Below, in pieces: positions 42,285 through 53,956 of a stretch of DNA of 64,000 bases; within the stretch, counting starts at the first letter, position 1; each line of letters begins with the position of its first letter. Below the pieces are notes generated by a model, which ran no database searches, was not told where the DNA came from, and saw nothing but the letters and a program-made list of their open reading frames with translations. The position numbers were made by a program, and so were the translations under genes. The stretch is from Bifidobacterium longum subsp. infantis ATCC 15697 = JCM 1222 = DSM 20088. Its GTDB lineage: Bacteria; Actinomycetota; Actinomycetes; Actinomycetales; Bifidobacteriaceae. The DNA lies in contig NC_017219.1 of assembly GCF_000269965.1 (NCBI RefSeq), positions 1,054,001-1,118,000 on the forward strand. The letters are read 5' to 3'.

Positions 42285-43542
42285 AGTTCGTATCGAACGA
42301 TACGCCGACCAAGGCCGCTGCGTGGCCCATATCGACGGTCGTGTGGTGTTCGTCCGCTTCGCCTTGCCCGACGAACTCGTACGAGTCGAGCTTGACGAGC
42401 CCCACGACCGGGACGACCGGTTCTGGACCGGCGAAGTCGTCGAGGTTCTCGAGCCGTCTGAAGACCGAGTCACCCCGGCATGGCCACTTGCCGGTCCCTT
42501 GGCGATGGGCGGGGGAGTGGGCGGCGCGGATCTCGTGCACGTCTCTTTGCCCGGCCAGCTCAAGTGGAAGGCCATCACCGTCTCCGAACAGATGAGCCGA
42601 CTCGGCCATATCGACGTGGCCGTTCCCATCGAGCGCATGCCCGGCGACAAGGAAGCCGGCGGCCTCAATTGGCGTACCCGCATCGAAATGATTGCCGACG
42701 ACAACGGCATGCCATCCATGCGCCGGCGCGGCACACACAACCGCGTGGCCATCGACACCATGCCGCTTGCCACGCGCACGCTGCTGGACGTCGCCAAGCG
42801 CGAACACGTGTGGGAGGGCGGCTTTGAACCCGGCTCCCAGATTCGTCTTTCCGTGCCCGAACCGCGCGGCGAGATCGTCGATACCGCGGCAGCAGACGAC
42901 AATTACGCCGTACTTGTGGACGGCGAACTGCGCGCCGGCTCCCAGCTGCTCACCGAACAGGTGACTATCAACGGCACGACCTTCGACTATCAGGTTGACG
43001 TCAACGGTTTCTGGCAAGTGCATCGCCAAGCGCCGATCGCCCTCGGTACGCACGTGATCAACCTGGTCAACGGGCAGCTGCAGTCAGCGGCGGACGCCGT
43101 AATCTGGGATCTGTATTCCGGTTCCGGCCTGTTCACCCTGCCGCTGGCCACAATGACCGGTGAACGCACCCGCATGCTCAGCGTTGAAGGCGCGCGTGTG
43201 GCCGTCAAGAACGCTCAGCGCAACCTGCGCGCCATGAACCTGAACGATGTGGACGCCCGCGCGGGTGACGTTTCGCGCACGCTGGACCATGTGCCGGCGC
43301 ATCTGGCCAAACCGAATGTCGTAGTGCTTGATCCGCCGCGTGCCGGTGCTCGTGCCAAGGTCTGCCGCCAGATTGCCGCGGCCGGCGCATCCAGCGTGGT
43401 CTACATCGCCTGCGATCCCACCAGCCTCGCACGCGACACCGCGATACTCATCGGCGAAGGCTACGAACTCAAAGACATCCGTGCCTTTGACATCTACCCG
43501 ATGACCCACCACGTCGAGACGGTGGCACTGTTTACCCGCTGA
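42271..43542 (+). CDS. TRAM-domain RNA (uracil-C5) methyltransferase, TrmA/RumA family
   Basis: 423-aa SAM-dependent RNA methyltransferase. The N-terminal TRAM RNA-binding domain is EVRIERYADQGRCVAHIDGRVVFVRFALPDE. The catalytic part has the SAM motif IWDLYSGSGLFTLPLA, VLDPPRAGA and the nucleophilic cysteine region VVYIACDPTSLARD near residue 380, with the closing FDIYPMTHHVETVALF. Its target (tRNA U54 or rRNA) cannot be assigned. Start ATG 42271 or 42274; AAAGG is close. Confidence 0.9.
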   Translation: MMQAEVRIERYADQGRCVAHIDGRVVFVRFALPDELVRVELDEPHDRDDRFWTGEVVEVLEPSEDRVTPAWPLAGPLAMGGGVGGADLVHVSLPGQLKWKAITVSEQMSRLGHIDVAVPIERMPGDKEAGGLNWRTRIEMIADDNGMPSMRRRGTHNRVAIDTMPLATRTLLDVAKREHVWEGGFEPGSQIRLSVPEPRGEIVDTAAADDNYAVLVDGELRAGSQLLTEQVTINGTTFDYQVDVNGFWQVHRQAPIALGTHVINLVNGQLQSAADAVIWDLYSGSGLFTLPLATMTGERTRMLSVEGARVAVKNAQRNLRAMNLNDVDARAGDVSRTLDHVPAHLAKPNVVVLDPPRAGARAKVCRQIAAAGASSVVYIACDPTSLARDTAILIGEGYELKDIRAFDIYPMTHHVETVALFTR

Positions 43543-43553
43543 CAGGTGAGCAT

Positions 43554-44249
43554 ATGACACGACGAATTCTCGGATTGCTGGCCTGCATGGCGGCTGTGTT
43601 GTCCCTAGCTGCCTGCACGCCGGCCGGTAGGGCGGTCGGCGATACCCAAGACAGCATGCCGGAAGTCGCCCACGATTCCACACATCCCACGGATGTCACA
43701 GTCGGCTTTGTGGGCTCGACTGATACCGCCGCAGACAAGTCCGCCATCAATGCGCTGTCTGATGACAAACTCAATGTCTACTATGCCTCGCTCGAAACAT
43801 CCGCGAGCTCGGCAAACGCAACTGATGGCGTATCCGGTGAAACCGAATCTTCTGACGCCGGCAATACCAACGAAGACGGTGCCGATAGTACGGATGCTCA
43901 TACTGGCGTCGACAAGAATGCGGCCACCGCACAGCAGGGTGTTGCCGATTTCGTGGCTCGCGCGGTCAAAATCGTGATTATCAGCGGCATCGACGTTACC
44001 GACGCCAACCGGGAGAGCTGGAACCAGACGTTGACCAATGCGCGTGAAGCCGGTATTCCAGTCGCTTTCATTGATCCAAAGCATGCGCCCGAAGATGGAC
44101 TGCTGTACGCCGTCATCCTTCACCTCAACACCGGCAGTGCCGATTCTGGCGACACTGCCGATACCAAGCCAATGGCTATTACTGACGCCGTGCTCACCAT
44201 CACGCGCGACGAACCCCACGAACGCGAGATCAAAGTCACCGTCTCCTGA
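43554..44249 (+). CDS. Small lipoprotein with a reduced sugar-binding-protein-like core
   Basis: 231 aa. The signal peptide ends in the lipobox LAAC with Cys21, so it is membrane-anchored outside the cell. VTVGFVGSTDTAADKSAINAL and IVIISGIDVTDANRESWNQT with AREAGIPVAFIDP recall the first strands and ligand-facing loop of RbsB-type periplasmic proteins. The protein is far too short for that fold, and a Ser/Asp/Thr-rich low-complexity segment sits between. No transporter genes are adjacent. It may be a degenerate binding protein or a sensor; role unknown. Confidence 0.7.
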   Translation: MTRRILGLLACMAAVLSLAACTPAGRAVGDTQDSMPEVAHDSTHPTDVTVGFVGSTDTAADKSAINALSDDKLNVYYASLETSASSANATDGVSGETESSDAGNTNEDGADSTDAHTGVDKNAATAQQGVADFVARAVKIVIISGIDVTDANRESWNQTLTNAREAGIPVAFIDPKHAPEDGLLYAVILHLNTGSADSGDTADTKPMAITDAVLTITRDEPHEREIKVTVS

Positions 44250-44339
44250 GCCGAATCAGCCCCTTGAAGCTGAGAAAGCACCCTGAATCATCCCTGAGCC
44301 TTAGTGGATTGCGAAACAAGACGCGGTAAGCTGGGGAAT

Positions 44340-46889
<2,550 letters not shown>

Positions 46890-47009
46890 GACGGCGGCGC
46901 GATTGTCTCATACTTCAAGCCGACACGCCAGAGCCTCGGTAACGTGCCCGTACCATGTGTAGCGGATAATCAGCGGCATCATAAGCCGATTCATGATTTC
47001 GGAGGAAGC

Positions 47010-49709
47010 ATGTCCTTACGCGACGACCAGCTGGCTACCCTCAAGGCAGCCGGCAAGGACTTCGATTACTACAACATCGCCAATCTCGACGGCATCGATC
47101 ATCTGCCATACTCGCTGAAGGTACTGGTCGAGAATCTGGTGCGCAACATCGACGGTGCCAACATCACCGACGAGCACGTCAAGACCCTGCTCGACTGGGA
47201 TCCGAACGCCGAACCCAGCCACGAAATCCAGTTCACGCCGTCCCGCGTGATCATGCAGGACTTCACCGGCGTGCCCTGCATCGTGGACCTCGCCACCATG
47301 CGTGACGCGGTCAAGGACCTCGGCGGCGACCCGGAGGTCATCAACCCGCAGGTCCAGTCCGATATGGTCATCGACCACTCCGTGCAGATCGACAAGTACG
47401 GCATCGCCGACGCGGTCCAGCAAAACATGGACATCGAGTACCAGCGCAACGGCGAACGCTACCAGTTCCTGCGCTGGGGTCAGCAGGCATTCAAGAACTT
47501 CCGCGTGGTGCCGCCGGGAACCGGCATTATCCACCAGGTCAACATCGAATACTTGGCCAAGGTGGTCATGAGCAAGGCCGAGGCCAACGGCAACACGCTC
47601 GCCTACCTCGACTCCTGCGTGGGCACCGACTCGCACACCACCACCGAAAATGGTCTGGGCGTGCTCGGCTGGGGCGTCGGCGGCATTGAAGCCGAGGCCG
47701 CCATGCTCGGCCAGCCGATCTCCATGCTCGTGCCGTGCGTGGTCGGCTTCAAGCTCACCGGCTCCATCCCGGAGGGCGTTACCGCCACCGATGTGGTCCT
47801 GACCATCACCGACATGCTCCGCAAGCACGGCGTGGTCGGTAAGTTCGTGGAATTCTACGGCGAAGGCATCGCCTCCGTGCCGCTGGCCAACCGCGCCACC
47901 ATCGGCAACATGGGCCCCGAGTTCGGCTCCACCTGCGGCATCTTCCCGATTGACAATGTCACGCTCGACTACCTGCGCCTGACCGGCCGCTCCGAAGAGC
48001 AGGTCGCCCTGGTCGAAGCCTACGCCAAGGCCAACAAGCTGTGGGGCGACGCTTCCGACCCGGATTACGTGGAACCGCAGTACTCCGAATACGAGGAACT
48101 CGACCTCGGTACCGTGGTGCCGTCCATCGCTGGCCCGAAGCGCCCGCAGGACCGCATTCTGCTGTCCGAAGCCAAGAGCATGTTCGAGAAGACCGCCCCC
48201 GCCTACGAGACCGAGAAGACCGTCAAGGATCCGGTGGCCGTGTCCACCGACTTCCGTGGCGATTTCGACATCGAAAACGGCGACGTGGCCATCGCCTCGA
48301 TCACCTCATGCACCAACACCTCCAACCCGTCCGTGATGATCGCCGCCGGCCTGATCGCCCGCAACGCACATGCCAAGGGCCTTAAGCCCAAGCCCTGGGT
48401 CAAGACCTCGCTGGCTCCCGGCTCGCAGGTCGTGGCCGACTACCTGAAGGCCGCGGGGCTGCAGGACGACCTCGATGCACTCGGCTACCAGCTCGTCGGC
48501 TTCGGCTGCGCCACCTGCATCGGCAACTCCGGCCCGCTGCTGCCCGAGATTTCCGAGGCGATCAACGCCAACGACCTGACCGTCACCGCCGTGCTTTCCG
48601 GCAACCGCAACTTCGAAGGCCGCATCAGCCCGGACGTCAAGATGAACTACCTGGCCTCCCCGCCGCTGGTCATCGCCTACGCGCTCGCCGGCACGATGGA
48701 CTTCGACTTCGAGACCCAGCCGCTCGGCACCGACGCGGACGGCAACGACGTGTACTTGAAGGACATCTGGCCCACCAACTCCGAGGTGGCCGCCGTGGTC
48801 GACGGCAGCGTGAGCCGCGAGATGTTCCTCAAGGACTACGCCTCCGTGTTCGACGGCGACCACCGCTGGAAGGGCCTCGACGTGCCGGAAGGCGAGCTGT
48901 TCGCGTGGAACGACAAGTCCACCTATGTGCGCAAGCAGACCTTCTTCGACGGCATGAAGGCCACGCCGGACCCGGTCGCCGATATCCACGGCGCCCGTGT
49001 GCTGGCCCTCCTGGGCGACTCGGTCACCACCGACCACATCTCCCCGGCAGGCGCGTTCAAGGCCTCCAGCCCGGCCGGCAAGTACCTGACCGAGCGCGGC
49101 GTGGAGCCGAAGAACTTCAACTCTTACGGTTCTCGCCGAGGCAACCACGAGATCATGGTGCGCGGCACGTTCGGCAACATCCGTCTGCGCAACCAGCTGC
49201 TCGCCTCCGTGGGCGAGGAGGTGACGCCTGGCGGCTTCACCTACGACTTCCTCGCCAAGAAGCCGACCACGATCTTCGAAGCCTCCCGCGACTACATCGA
49301 CAACAAGGTGCCGCTCGTGGTGCTCGCCGGCAAGGAATACGGCACCGGCTCCTCGCGCGACTGGGCCGCCAAGGGCACGGTGATGCTCGGCGTCAAGGCC
49401 GTGATCACCGAAAGCTTCGAGCGCATCCACCGCTCCAACCTGATCGGCATGGGCGTGCTGCCGCTGCAGTTCCCGGCAGGCGAATCCTATGAGTCCCTGG
49501 GCCTCAACGGCACCGAGACCTACGATATCGCCGGCGTCGAGAAGCTCAACGAGGGCGTGACCCCCAAGACGGTCCACGTCACCGCCACCCACGAGGACGG
49601 CTCCAAGACCGAGTTCGACGCGGTGGTCCGCATCGACACGCCCGGTGAGGCCGACTACTACCGTAACGGCGGCATCCTCCAGTACGTGCTGCGCAACCTC
49701 ATGAAGTAA
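47010..49709 (+). CDS. acnA: Aconitate hydratase A
   Basis: 899-aa [4Fe-4S] enzyme isomerising citrate to isocitrate. In bifidobacteria, with their partial TCA cycle, it feeds 2-oxoglutarate and glutamate synthesis. Cluster cysteines are in [14 protein letters not shown] (about 434) and [14 protein letters not shown] (about 500 and 503). Swivel-domain landmarks are [33 protein letters not shown] and [22 protein letters not shown] is 5 nt before ATG 47010; the longer frame to 46944 has no ribosome site. Confidence 0.97.
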   Translation: MSLRDDQLATLKAAGKDFDYYNIANLDGIDHLPYSLKVLVENLVRNIDGANITDEHVKTLLDWDPNAEPSHEIQFTPSRVIMQDFTGVPCIVDLATMRDAVKDLGGDPEVINPQVQSDMVIDHSVQIDKYGIADAVQQNMDIEYQRNGERYQFLRWGQQAFKNFRVVPPGTGIIHQVNIEYLAKVVMSKAEANGNTLAYLDSCVGTDSHTTTENGLGVLGWGVGGIEAEAAMLGQPISMLVPCVVGFKLTGSIPEGVTATDVVLTITDMLRKHGVVGKFVEFYGEGIASVPLANRATIGNMGPEFGSTCGIFPIDNVTLDYLRLTGRSEEQVALVEAYAKANKLWGDASDPDYVEPQYSEYEELDLGTVVPSIAGPKRPQDRILLSEAKSMFEKTAPAYETEKTVKDPVAVSTDFRGDFDIENGDVAIASITSCTNTSNPSVMIAAGLIARNAHAKGLKPKPWVKTSLAPGSQVVADYLKAAGLQDDLDALGYQLVGFGCATCIGNSGPLLPEISEAINANDLTVTAVLSGNRNFEGRISPDVKMNYLASPPLVIAYALAGTMDFDFETQPLGTDADGNDVYLKDIWPTNSEVAAVVDGSVSREMFLKDYASVFDGDHRWKGLDVPEGELFAWNDKSTYVRKQTFFDGMKATPDPVADIHGARVLALLGDSVTTDHISPAGAFKASSPAGKYLTERGVEPKNFNSYGSRRGNHEIMVRGTFGNIRLRNQLLASVGEEVTPGGFTYDFLAKKPTTIFEASRDYIDNKVPLVVLAGKEYGTGSSRDWAAKGTVMLGVKAVITESFERIHRSNLIGMGVLPLQFPAGESYESLGLNGTETYDIAGVEKLNEGVTPKTVHVTATHEDGSKTEFDAVVRIDTPGEADYYRNGGILQYVLRNLMK

Positions 49710-49717
49710 CCACCTTC

Positions 49718-49770
49718 TTGGCTCCCCTCTCTTGAGGGGAGCTGTCAGCGAAGCTGACTGAGGGGAGCAA
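49718..49770 (+). repeat. Dispersed palindromic repeat, best-preserved copy
   Basis: TTGGCTCCCCTCTCTTGAGG, then GGAGCTGTCAGCGAAGCTGA, then CTGAGGGGAGCAA. Two nested foldings are possible: GCTCCCCTC/GAGGGGAGC and GTCAGC/GCTGAC. I use it as the reference for the family in this window. Confidence 0.8.
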
Positions 49771-49800
49771 GGCCGGTATCCGCCAACGGATACCGGCCTT
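49769..49800 (+). terminator. Terminator of acnA
   Basis: AAGGCCGGTATCCG pairs with CGGATACCGGCCTT, a 14-bp perfect stem with loop CCAA and a following TT, placed right after the repeat. Confidence 0.85.
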
Positions 49801-49816
49801 TTCCATGCATGCCAAA

Positions 49817-49835
49817 ATGCTATACTGTATAGCAT
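49817..49835. promoter_or_regulatory. Palindromic operator/promoter of the toxin-antitoxin operon
   Basis: ATGCTATAC-T-GTATAGCAT, a perfect 9-bp inverted repeat that includes the -10 box TATACT (49821-49826). A site overlapping the promoter fits autorepression by the antitoxin. Confidence 0.75.
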
Positions 49836-49854
49836 CTTCGAGATGGAGGTTGCC

Positions 49855-50217
49855 ATGACCATGGTCCAAATGAACGTTCGCATTGATGCGAAACTGAAGA
49901 ACGAGGTCGAAGAAGTCCTCAAGGGCAAAGGCGTATCGGTGAGTGACGTAATCCGGTCGCTGTGGTTATACATCGCCGACCGCAAGGAAGTGCCGGCATT
50001 GGAAACGACCGCCGAAGAGCAAGCCCGCGAGGAGGAAAAGCAGCGCAAGCTGAAACTGATTCGAGAAGGCACCGGATACGTGCACAAGGAACTGGTCAAG
50101 GCCGGACTGATCTCAGAAGACACCGACCTCATGGAAGGCCTTACCTACAAGCAGTTCCGCGACAAAATGTACGACGAGCAACTTGATACGTATTACAACA
50201 TGAAGAGGGCCGATTGA
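49855..50217 (+). CDS. RelB/DinJ-family antitoxin
   Basis: 120 aa. The N-terminal ribbon-helix-helix reads VQMNVRIDAKLKNEVEEVLK with GVSVSDVIRSLWLYIADRKEVP, the RelB/DinJ pattern. The rest is a charged helical region expected to wrap the toxin. GGAGG lies 5 nt before ATG 49855, which selects it over ATG 49843. The stop overlaps the toxin start (TGATG). It should bind the palindrome at 49817-49835. Confidence 0.85.
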   Translation: MTMVQMNVRIDAKLKNEVEEVLKGKGVSVSDVIRSLWLYIADRKEVPALETTAEEQAREEEKQRKLKLIREGTGYVHKELVKAGLISEDTDLMEGLTYKQFRDKMYDEQLDTYYNMKRAD

Positions 50218-50708
50218 TGACCGACGTTTCCATGCAGCGTATTTTGCTTGATACCAATGTACTGTTGGACTATTTGCTCCATCGCGATGATCACGCCAAG
50301 ATGGCGGAAGCGGTTATGGAACTTGGCGCGAAGAACAACGTTACGTTGTTGTGCGCGTCATTGTCGCTGAAGGATATCGCATACCTATTATCATCGGCGA
50401 TTCGTAGGGAATTCAAACCGAATGAATCGGAAGTGGAGAATTTCACTCGCAACTTTCTGTCGTCACGGGTGCCATGGCGTTGTATCGAGCAGGTGAAGGA
50501 GATGTGTGACATTGTCGCTGTCGATGAGTCGACATGTGATAAGGCTTTTTCCCTGCAAAAACGGCATCGGGATTTTGAAGATGATCTGATCATCGTTGCC
50601 GCGCAACAATCCGGTGCCAACTGTGTGGTCACATCGGATGCCGAATTAATCAGTCATTTTCCCGAATATTGCAAAACACCGGCTGAAATCGTGGCGGCGC
50701 TGGAATAA
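50217..50708 (+). CDS. PIN-domain toxin (VapC-like ribonuclease)
   Basis: 163 aa. The PIN-domain acidic residues are visible: RILLDTNVLLDYLLHRD (first Asp), the LSLKDIAYLL Asp/Lys region, and HRDFEDDLIIVAAQQSGANCVVTSDAEL (final acidic cluster). Such toxins cut tRNA or mRNA until neutralised. Pairing a RelB-type antitoxin with a PIN toxin is a hybrid arrangement compared with the classic RelE or VapB partners. TTG 50214 is an alternative start. Confidence 0.87.
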   Translation: MTDVSMQRILLDTNVLLDYLLHRDDHAKMAEAVMELGAKNNVTLLCASLSLKDIAYLLSSAIRREFKPNESEVENFTRNFLSSRVPWRCIEQVKEMCDIVAVDESTCDKAFSLQKRHRDFEDDLIIVAAQQSGANCVVTSDAELISHFPEYCKTPAEIVAALE

Positions 50709-50716
50709 ATGAGCGT

Positions 50717-50743
50717 GTGGCTCCCCTCATGGAGGGGAGCCAC
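50717..50743. terminator. Bidirectional hairpin (repeat-family copy) after the toxin gene
   Basis: GTGGCTCCCCTC pairs perfectly with GAGGGGAGCCAC, loop ATG. It separates the convergent toxin and DUF262 genes. Confidence 0.75.
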
Positions 50744-50767
50744 CAATGATGTGCCGGCTACCGTAGC

Positions 50768-52873
50768 CTACTGCGCCTGTAGACGGAACTGCTTCCAGAT
50801 GTCGCTGAGCTTCTGACCGTTGCGCGTGCGCTTCCACACGTCCAGACCTCCGCCGCGACGTCCTCCGGCGGCGGCACGGGCCGCGGCGGTCGGAGTTGGA
50901 TATTCGGAGCCGTCATCCAGACGGAGACGACCGTTTTCGGTGACCGTGGCAAACCAGCGCTCGCCCTTGCGCGGCCGCTCCCACACCAGACGCTCGCCCG
51001 GCACCAGCAGACCAGCGTCAATCACCTGCCGGATCGTGACGCGCCGCGAACTATGAGACGGCCGTGGAGAGGTCTTCGACAACTCATCGACATTCTGCTT
51101 GGTCAGATCACGGGCGTCCTTGTCATACCGGATGCCCCAGTATTCCACGATGAGTCGGACCGACTCTTCCTGCCGCGCCTCCAGCAGGGCAGGTGTGCAG
51201 TCAGCGAAATCCTTCAACTGATTGGTCAGCGGGAAACGACGTGAATCCGCGCGCAACAGCATGCGGTCGCGACGTGCCGGATATTCACTCAACCTGTCCA
51301 ACTGATCCTCAGGGCCCTGCACCAGCGCCATATTGCCGAGTCGGTACATCCAGAAATCATGTTGATCCTGCGACCAGTCCGCAAACGATTTCGACCGTTC
51401 GATATCTAACGGCATAATCGGCAGCGCACTGAACCGGCGTGGTCGATCCAACTGCATGCCGGCCTTCTGCTCGTTGGCGCGAATCAGCAGCAGACGGACC
51501 AAATCGCCGTCACCCTGCATCTCGCCATGCAAACGGACCAATGCGCCTTCACGGTCGCCGTCCGAGACATGCAACCCGTTCACGCGCTGGACCAAATAGC
51601 CCTTGTCAAGATCACGGATGGCGGCGTTCGCATAACCGCGCCGCTCCAACGCTCCAGTGCGATTCAGCGTACGGATGCCCGTCACCTGTTCCAATGCGGT
51701 CAGAATTTCCAACAGCCGACGCTCGTCATGGGCACCCAACGATTCCAGCGTGGCCGTGGTTCTGTCGGTACGCGAGGCACGAACCACGAACGGCGACAAA
51801 TCGGCGTCGCCCAGCCCGCGATACGAATTGACCAACGCCCACATGGCCACGGGCTTCCACTCGTGGCTGCGGTAATCGTCCAATCCCTCAAGCCGGCTAC
51901 GCACCTCGGCGGGCAGTATGGTGTCGCTGGGGCGCGCGATGATCCGCCATGCCATCGCATAGGGTGCCAGTACTTGGTTGATGAACGTGGGCACTGTGCC
52001 TTTGTCGATGTACGGTTGCAGCACGTCGGCCAGGAAATCCTCGATGAGCTTGTCGGTGGCCGGCTTGTGCGTGAGCACGAGATGCAGATAGGCGAAGAAT
52101 TCCTCACAGTCATGCGGATCGTCGCCGATCGGGTCAATGATGTCATCCCAACGGGCTGCGTACACGTCAAGTTCGGCGGTCGACAGGCTGGCCGTGGCGC
52201 GCGCCTTGAACACGTCGGACGGGGTGAGCGGCAGGCCGCGCATGTTCATCACGTCGAAGATGCGATGCGCGCCGTCGAGATCGTCGGTGGTCACGATGAC
52301 GAGCGTCACCTCGTTGACCAGATACTGCGCGAATTGCTGGCGTTCGGATGCCGACCAATTGGAGATCTCGTCGTACGTCTTGCGGATGTTGGCGACGATG
52401 TTGCGTTGCGCAGCGGTCGCCAGATCGTCGTCGTTCATGTCGAACACGGATTCGAGGTTGTCCTCCTGCACGTGTTCGCGGAAGAACGCCGCGTCGCGCT
52501 CGCGCAACGTGAGGCGAGGCTCGGTGACGATGCCGCGCAGCTTGTCGCCGGGCTCCACCAGCAGCGCGTCGAGTTGGCGCATGAGGTCCGGGTCTCGCTC
52601 CAGATCGCGCAGCACGGCGATGATGATCGACAGGGATACCAGCCGCTGCTGCCCGTCGATCACGTCATAACGGTTGTCGCCCTCGCGCACCAGAATCAGC
52701 GAGCCGAGGAAGTACGGGGTACCGGGTGACTTGCAGGCGTCGTCCAAGTCGCTTACCAGTTGCAGGATGTTCTCGGCCTTCCATATGTAGGCCCGCTGGA
52801 ATGAGGGGATTGTGAACCGGAAATCCGGGGTGAACACTTTCCCGAGTGGTAGTTCCTTCGCGCTGATTGCCAT
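50768..52873 (-). CDS. DUF262 / degenerate DUF1524 / RAMA-domain protein (putative defence)
   Basis: 701 aa. DUF262 (GmrS-like, ParB-type fold) is at the N-terminus with IPSFQRAYIW (22-31) and the nucleotide-site motif DGQQR (73-77). The middle matches DUF1524 (GmrD-like HNH), retaining RLGNMALV near 511, but where the family has EHIxPQ this protein has ALPIMPLD near 483-490, and the later Asn is also missing, so the nuclease centre looks inactive. Residues about 612-701 match a RAMA domain (IRQVIDAGLLVPGERLVWER, ENGRL, GGGLDVW, NGQKLSDIW). GmrSD-type systems cut modified phage DNA. Start ATG 52873 has AAGGG upstream. Confidence 0.8.
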   Translation of the reverse strand: MAISAKELPLGKVFTPDFRFTIPSFQRAYIWKAENILQLVSDLDDACKSPGTPYFLGSLILVREGDNRYDVIDGQQRLVSLSIIIAVLRDLERDPDLMRQLDALLVEPGDKLRGIVTEPRLTLRERDAAFFREHVQEDNLESVFDMNDDDLATAAQRNIVANIRKTYDEISNWSASERQQFAQYLVNEVTLVIVTTDDLDGAHRIFDVMNMRGLPLTPSDVFKARATASLSTAELDVYAARWDDIIDPIGDDPHDCEEFFAYLHLVLTHKPATDKLIEDFLADVLQPYIDKGTVPTFINQVLAPYAMAWRIIARPSDTILPAEVRSRLEGLDDYRSHEWKPVAMWALVNSYRGLGDADLSPFVVRASRTDRTTATLESLGAHDERRLLEILTALEQVTGIRTLNRTGALERRGYANAAIRDLDKGYLVQRVNGLHVSDGDREGALVRLHGEMQGDGDLVRLLLIRANEQKAGMQLDRPRRFSALPIMPLDIERSKSFADWSQDQHDFWMYRLGNMALVQGPEDQLDRLSEYPARRDRMLLRADSRRFPLTNQLKDFADCTPALLEARQEESVRLIVEYWGIRYDKDARDLTKQNVDELSKTSPRPSHSSRRVTIRQVIDAGLLVPGERLVWERPRKGERWFATVTENGRLRLDDGSEYPTPTAAARAAAGGRRGGGLDVWKRTRNGQKLSDIWKQFRLQAQ

Positions 52874-52961
52874 GTCAATCCCTTCGTCGCCGGCCTTTGG
52901 ACGGTATGCCGACGTGCCGACTGTGCTCAAGCCTACCAGTGTTCGCCCGGCGGCGGGCGCA

Positions 52962-53603
52962 TCACGCCGGCTCGGGCACCGACCCCTCGTACAAGTAGAA
53001 CGAAGACGGGTTTTCTCCCGGCACGGATGCGGGCAGTGACTGCTCGCACACCTGCGTCAGGCCGCGATGTACATAGAATCCGACATCGCACGTGGTATCC
53101 GTGAATAGGAAGTACTGACGTATGCCGGCTGCGCGGAATGCGCTCATCATCGTCTCGAACATGCGCCGGCCCAGACCGTGACCGCGCGCCGCCGGATCAA
53201 GTACGAACAGCACCACTTCAGCCGAATACTCATGGCCAATGTTCGCCGCCTGCTTACGCAGTTGCCTATCGACATGAAGAGTCCCGAGAATCTCGCTCGC
53301 AGCTGCCATGCCGTCGTGGGCAAACGCCAGTTGCAATAGCTTGCGCAACGAATGACGCCGGTGCATGTTCAGCGGGCTGCGATGGTCGAGCTCGTCGATA
53401 CGCCCCACAATCAATGCGACGGGTTTATCTTCCAGCTCCGCGACAAAGGCCGTGGTCACACGTGCCAGACAGTTCTCCCAATCGGCCTCGGCTGCCAGCA
53501 AGCCGGTCCGCTCATCATATTCGGCGTACCAAGTGCGGCGCACCAGGTCGATCAGCGCCGGATAATCGTCTTTACGTAACGTTCGAATAATCGCTTCACT
53601 CAT
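52962..53603 (-). CDS. GNAT-family N-acetyltransferase
   Basis: 213 aa. The acetyl-CoA pyrophosphate loop is visible in FVLDPAARGHGLGRRMFETMM, preceded by the strand SAEVVLFVLD and followed by GIRQYFLFTDTTCDVGFYVHRGL, typical of GNAT enzymes. The N-terminus IRTLRKDDYPALIDLVRRTWYAE is also family-like. A longer middle segment with His/Arg-rich NMHRRHSLRKLL separates the halves. GGAGAAC precedes ATG 53603. Substrate unknown. Confidence 0.85.
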   Translation of the reverse strand: MSEAIIRTLRKDDYPALIDLVRRTWYAEYDERTGLLAAEADWENCLARVTTAFVAELEDKPVALIVGRIDELDHRSPLNMHRRHSLRKLLQLAFAHDGMAAASEILGTLHVDRQLRKQAANIGHEYSAEVVLFVLDPAARGHGLGRRMFETMMSAFRAAGIRQYFLFTDTTCDVGFYVHRGLTQVCEQSLPASVPGENPSSFYLYEGSVPEPA

Positions 53604-53643
53604 GTTCTCCATTATGACTGATATGGCTCGATAACCGGACGTG

Positions 53644-53787
53644 TTACAGTCGCGCCGGCAAATCGGCCCGCTCCACCAGCCTCGCCATCTGTACGCGGCC
53701 CATATTGAGCTTGTCCGCCGCGGAGGAGAGATGCGCCTTGGCCGTACGCTCCGAGATAAACATACGGGAGGCGATTCCGGCGTTGGG
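53644..53787 (-). pseudogene. Remnant of a LuxR-type response regulator (C-terminal HTH only)
   Basis: 47 codons on the minus strand ending at TAA: NAGIASRMFISERTAKAHLS, then SAADKLNMGR. This is the second half of a LuxR/NarL helix-turn-helix. An in-frame TAG lies immediately upstream (plus 53788-53790), and the sequence beyond is unrelated, so the receiver domain and first HTH helices are gone. Likely a deletion scar. Confidence 0.75.
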
Positions 53788-53956
53788 CTATGTGCTGCAA
53801 GACGATTCGCCGATTACGGTGCATGCCACGCGGATGGTGGAAACGCCCGTTACGCTTTGCGATGAGCAGAACGAGCCGATCGATCCTATTCATGGAATGT
53901 TCAGCTTTGTTCCTCTAAGATTGGTACTGGAACAAACGCTAAAGGAGCGATTATGA
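53705..53956 (+). CDS. Uncertain small ORF overlapping the BI-1 gene start
   Basis: 83 codons, ending in ATGA overlap with the next start, which suggests coupling. Its first roughly 28 codons are antisense to the LuxR remnant, so a real coding part, if any, begins near 53786 (ALGYVLQDDSPITVHATRMV and onward). I recognise no family. It may be the 3' end of a decayed gene rather than an intact one. Confidence 0.3.
   Translation: MSLSAAEERCALAVRSEINIREAIPALGYVLQDDSPITVHATRMVETPVTLCDEQNEPIDPIHGMFSFVPLRLVLEQTLKERL

Noticed and set aside
46944..47009. Upstream extension of acnA
   Set aside because: No ribosome site and no homology, whereas GGAGGA precedes ATG 47010.
53612..53893. 93-codon minus-strand frame
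   Set aside because: Out of frame with the LuxR remnant, which has clear homology on the same strand; no ribosome site.
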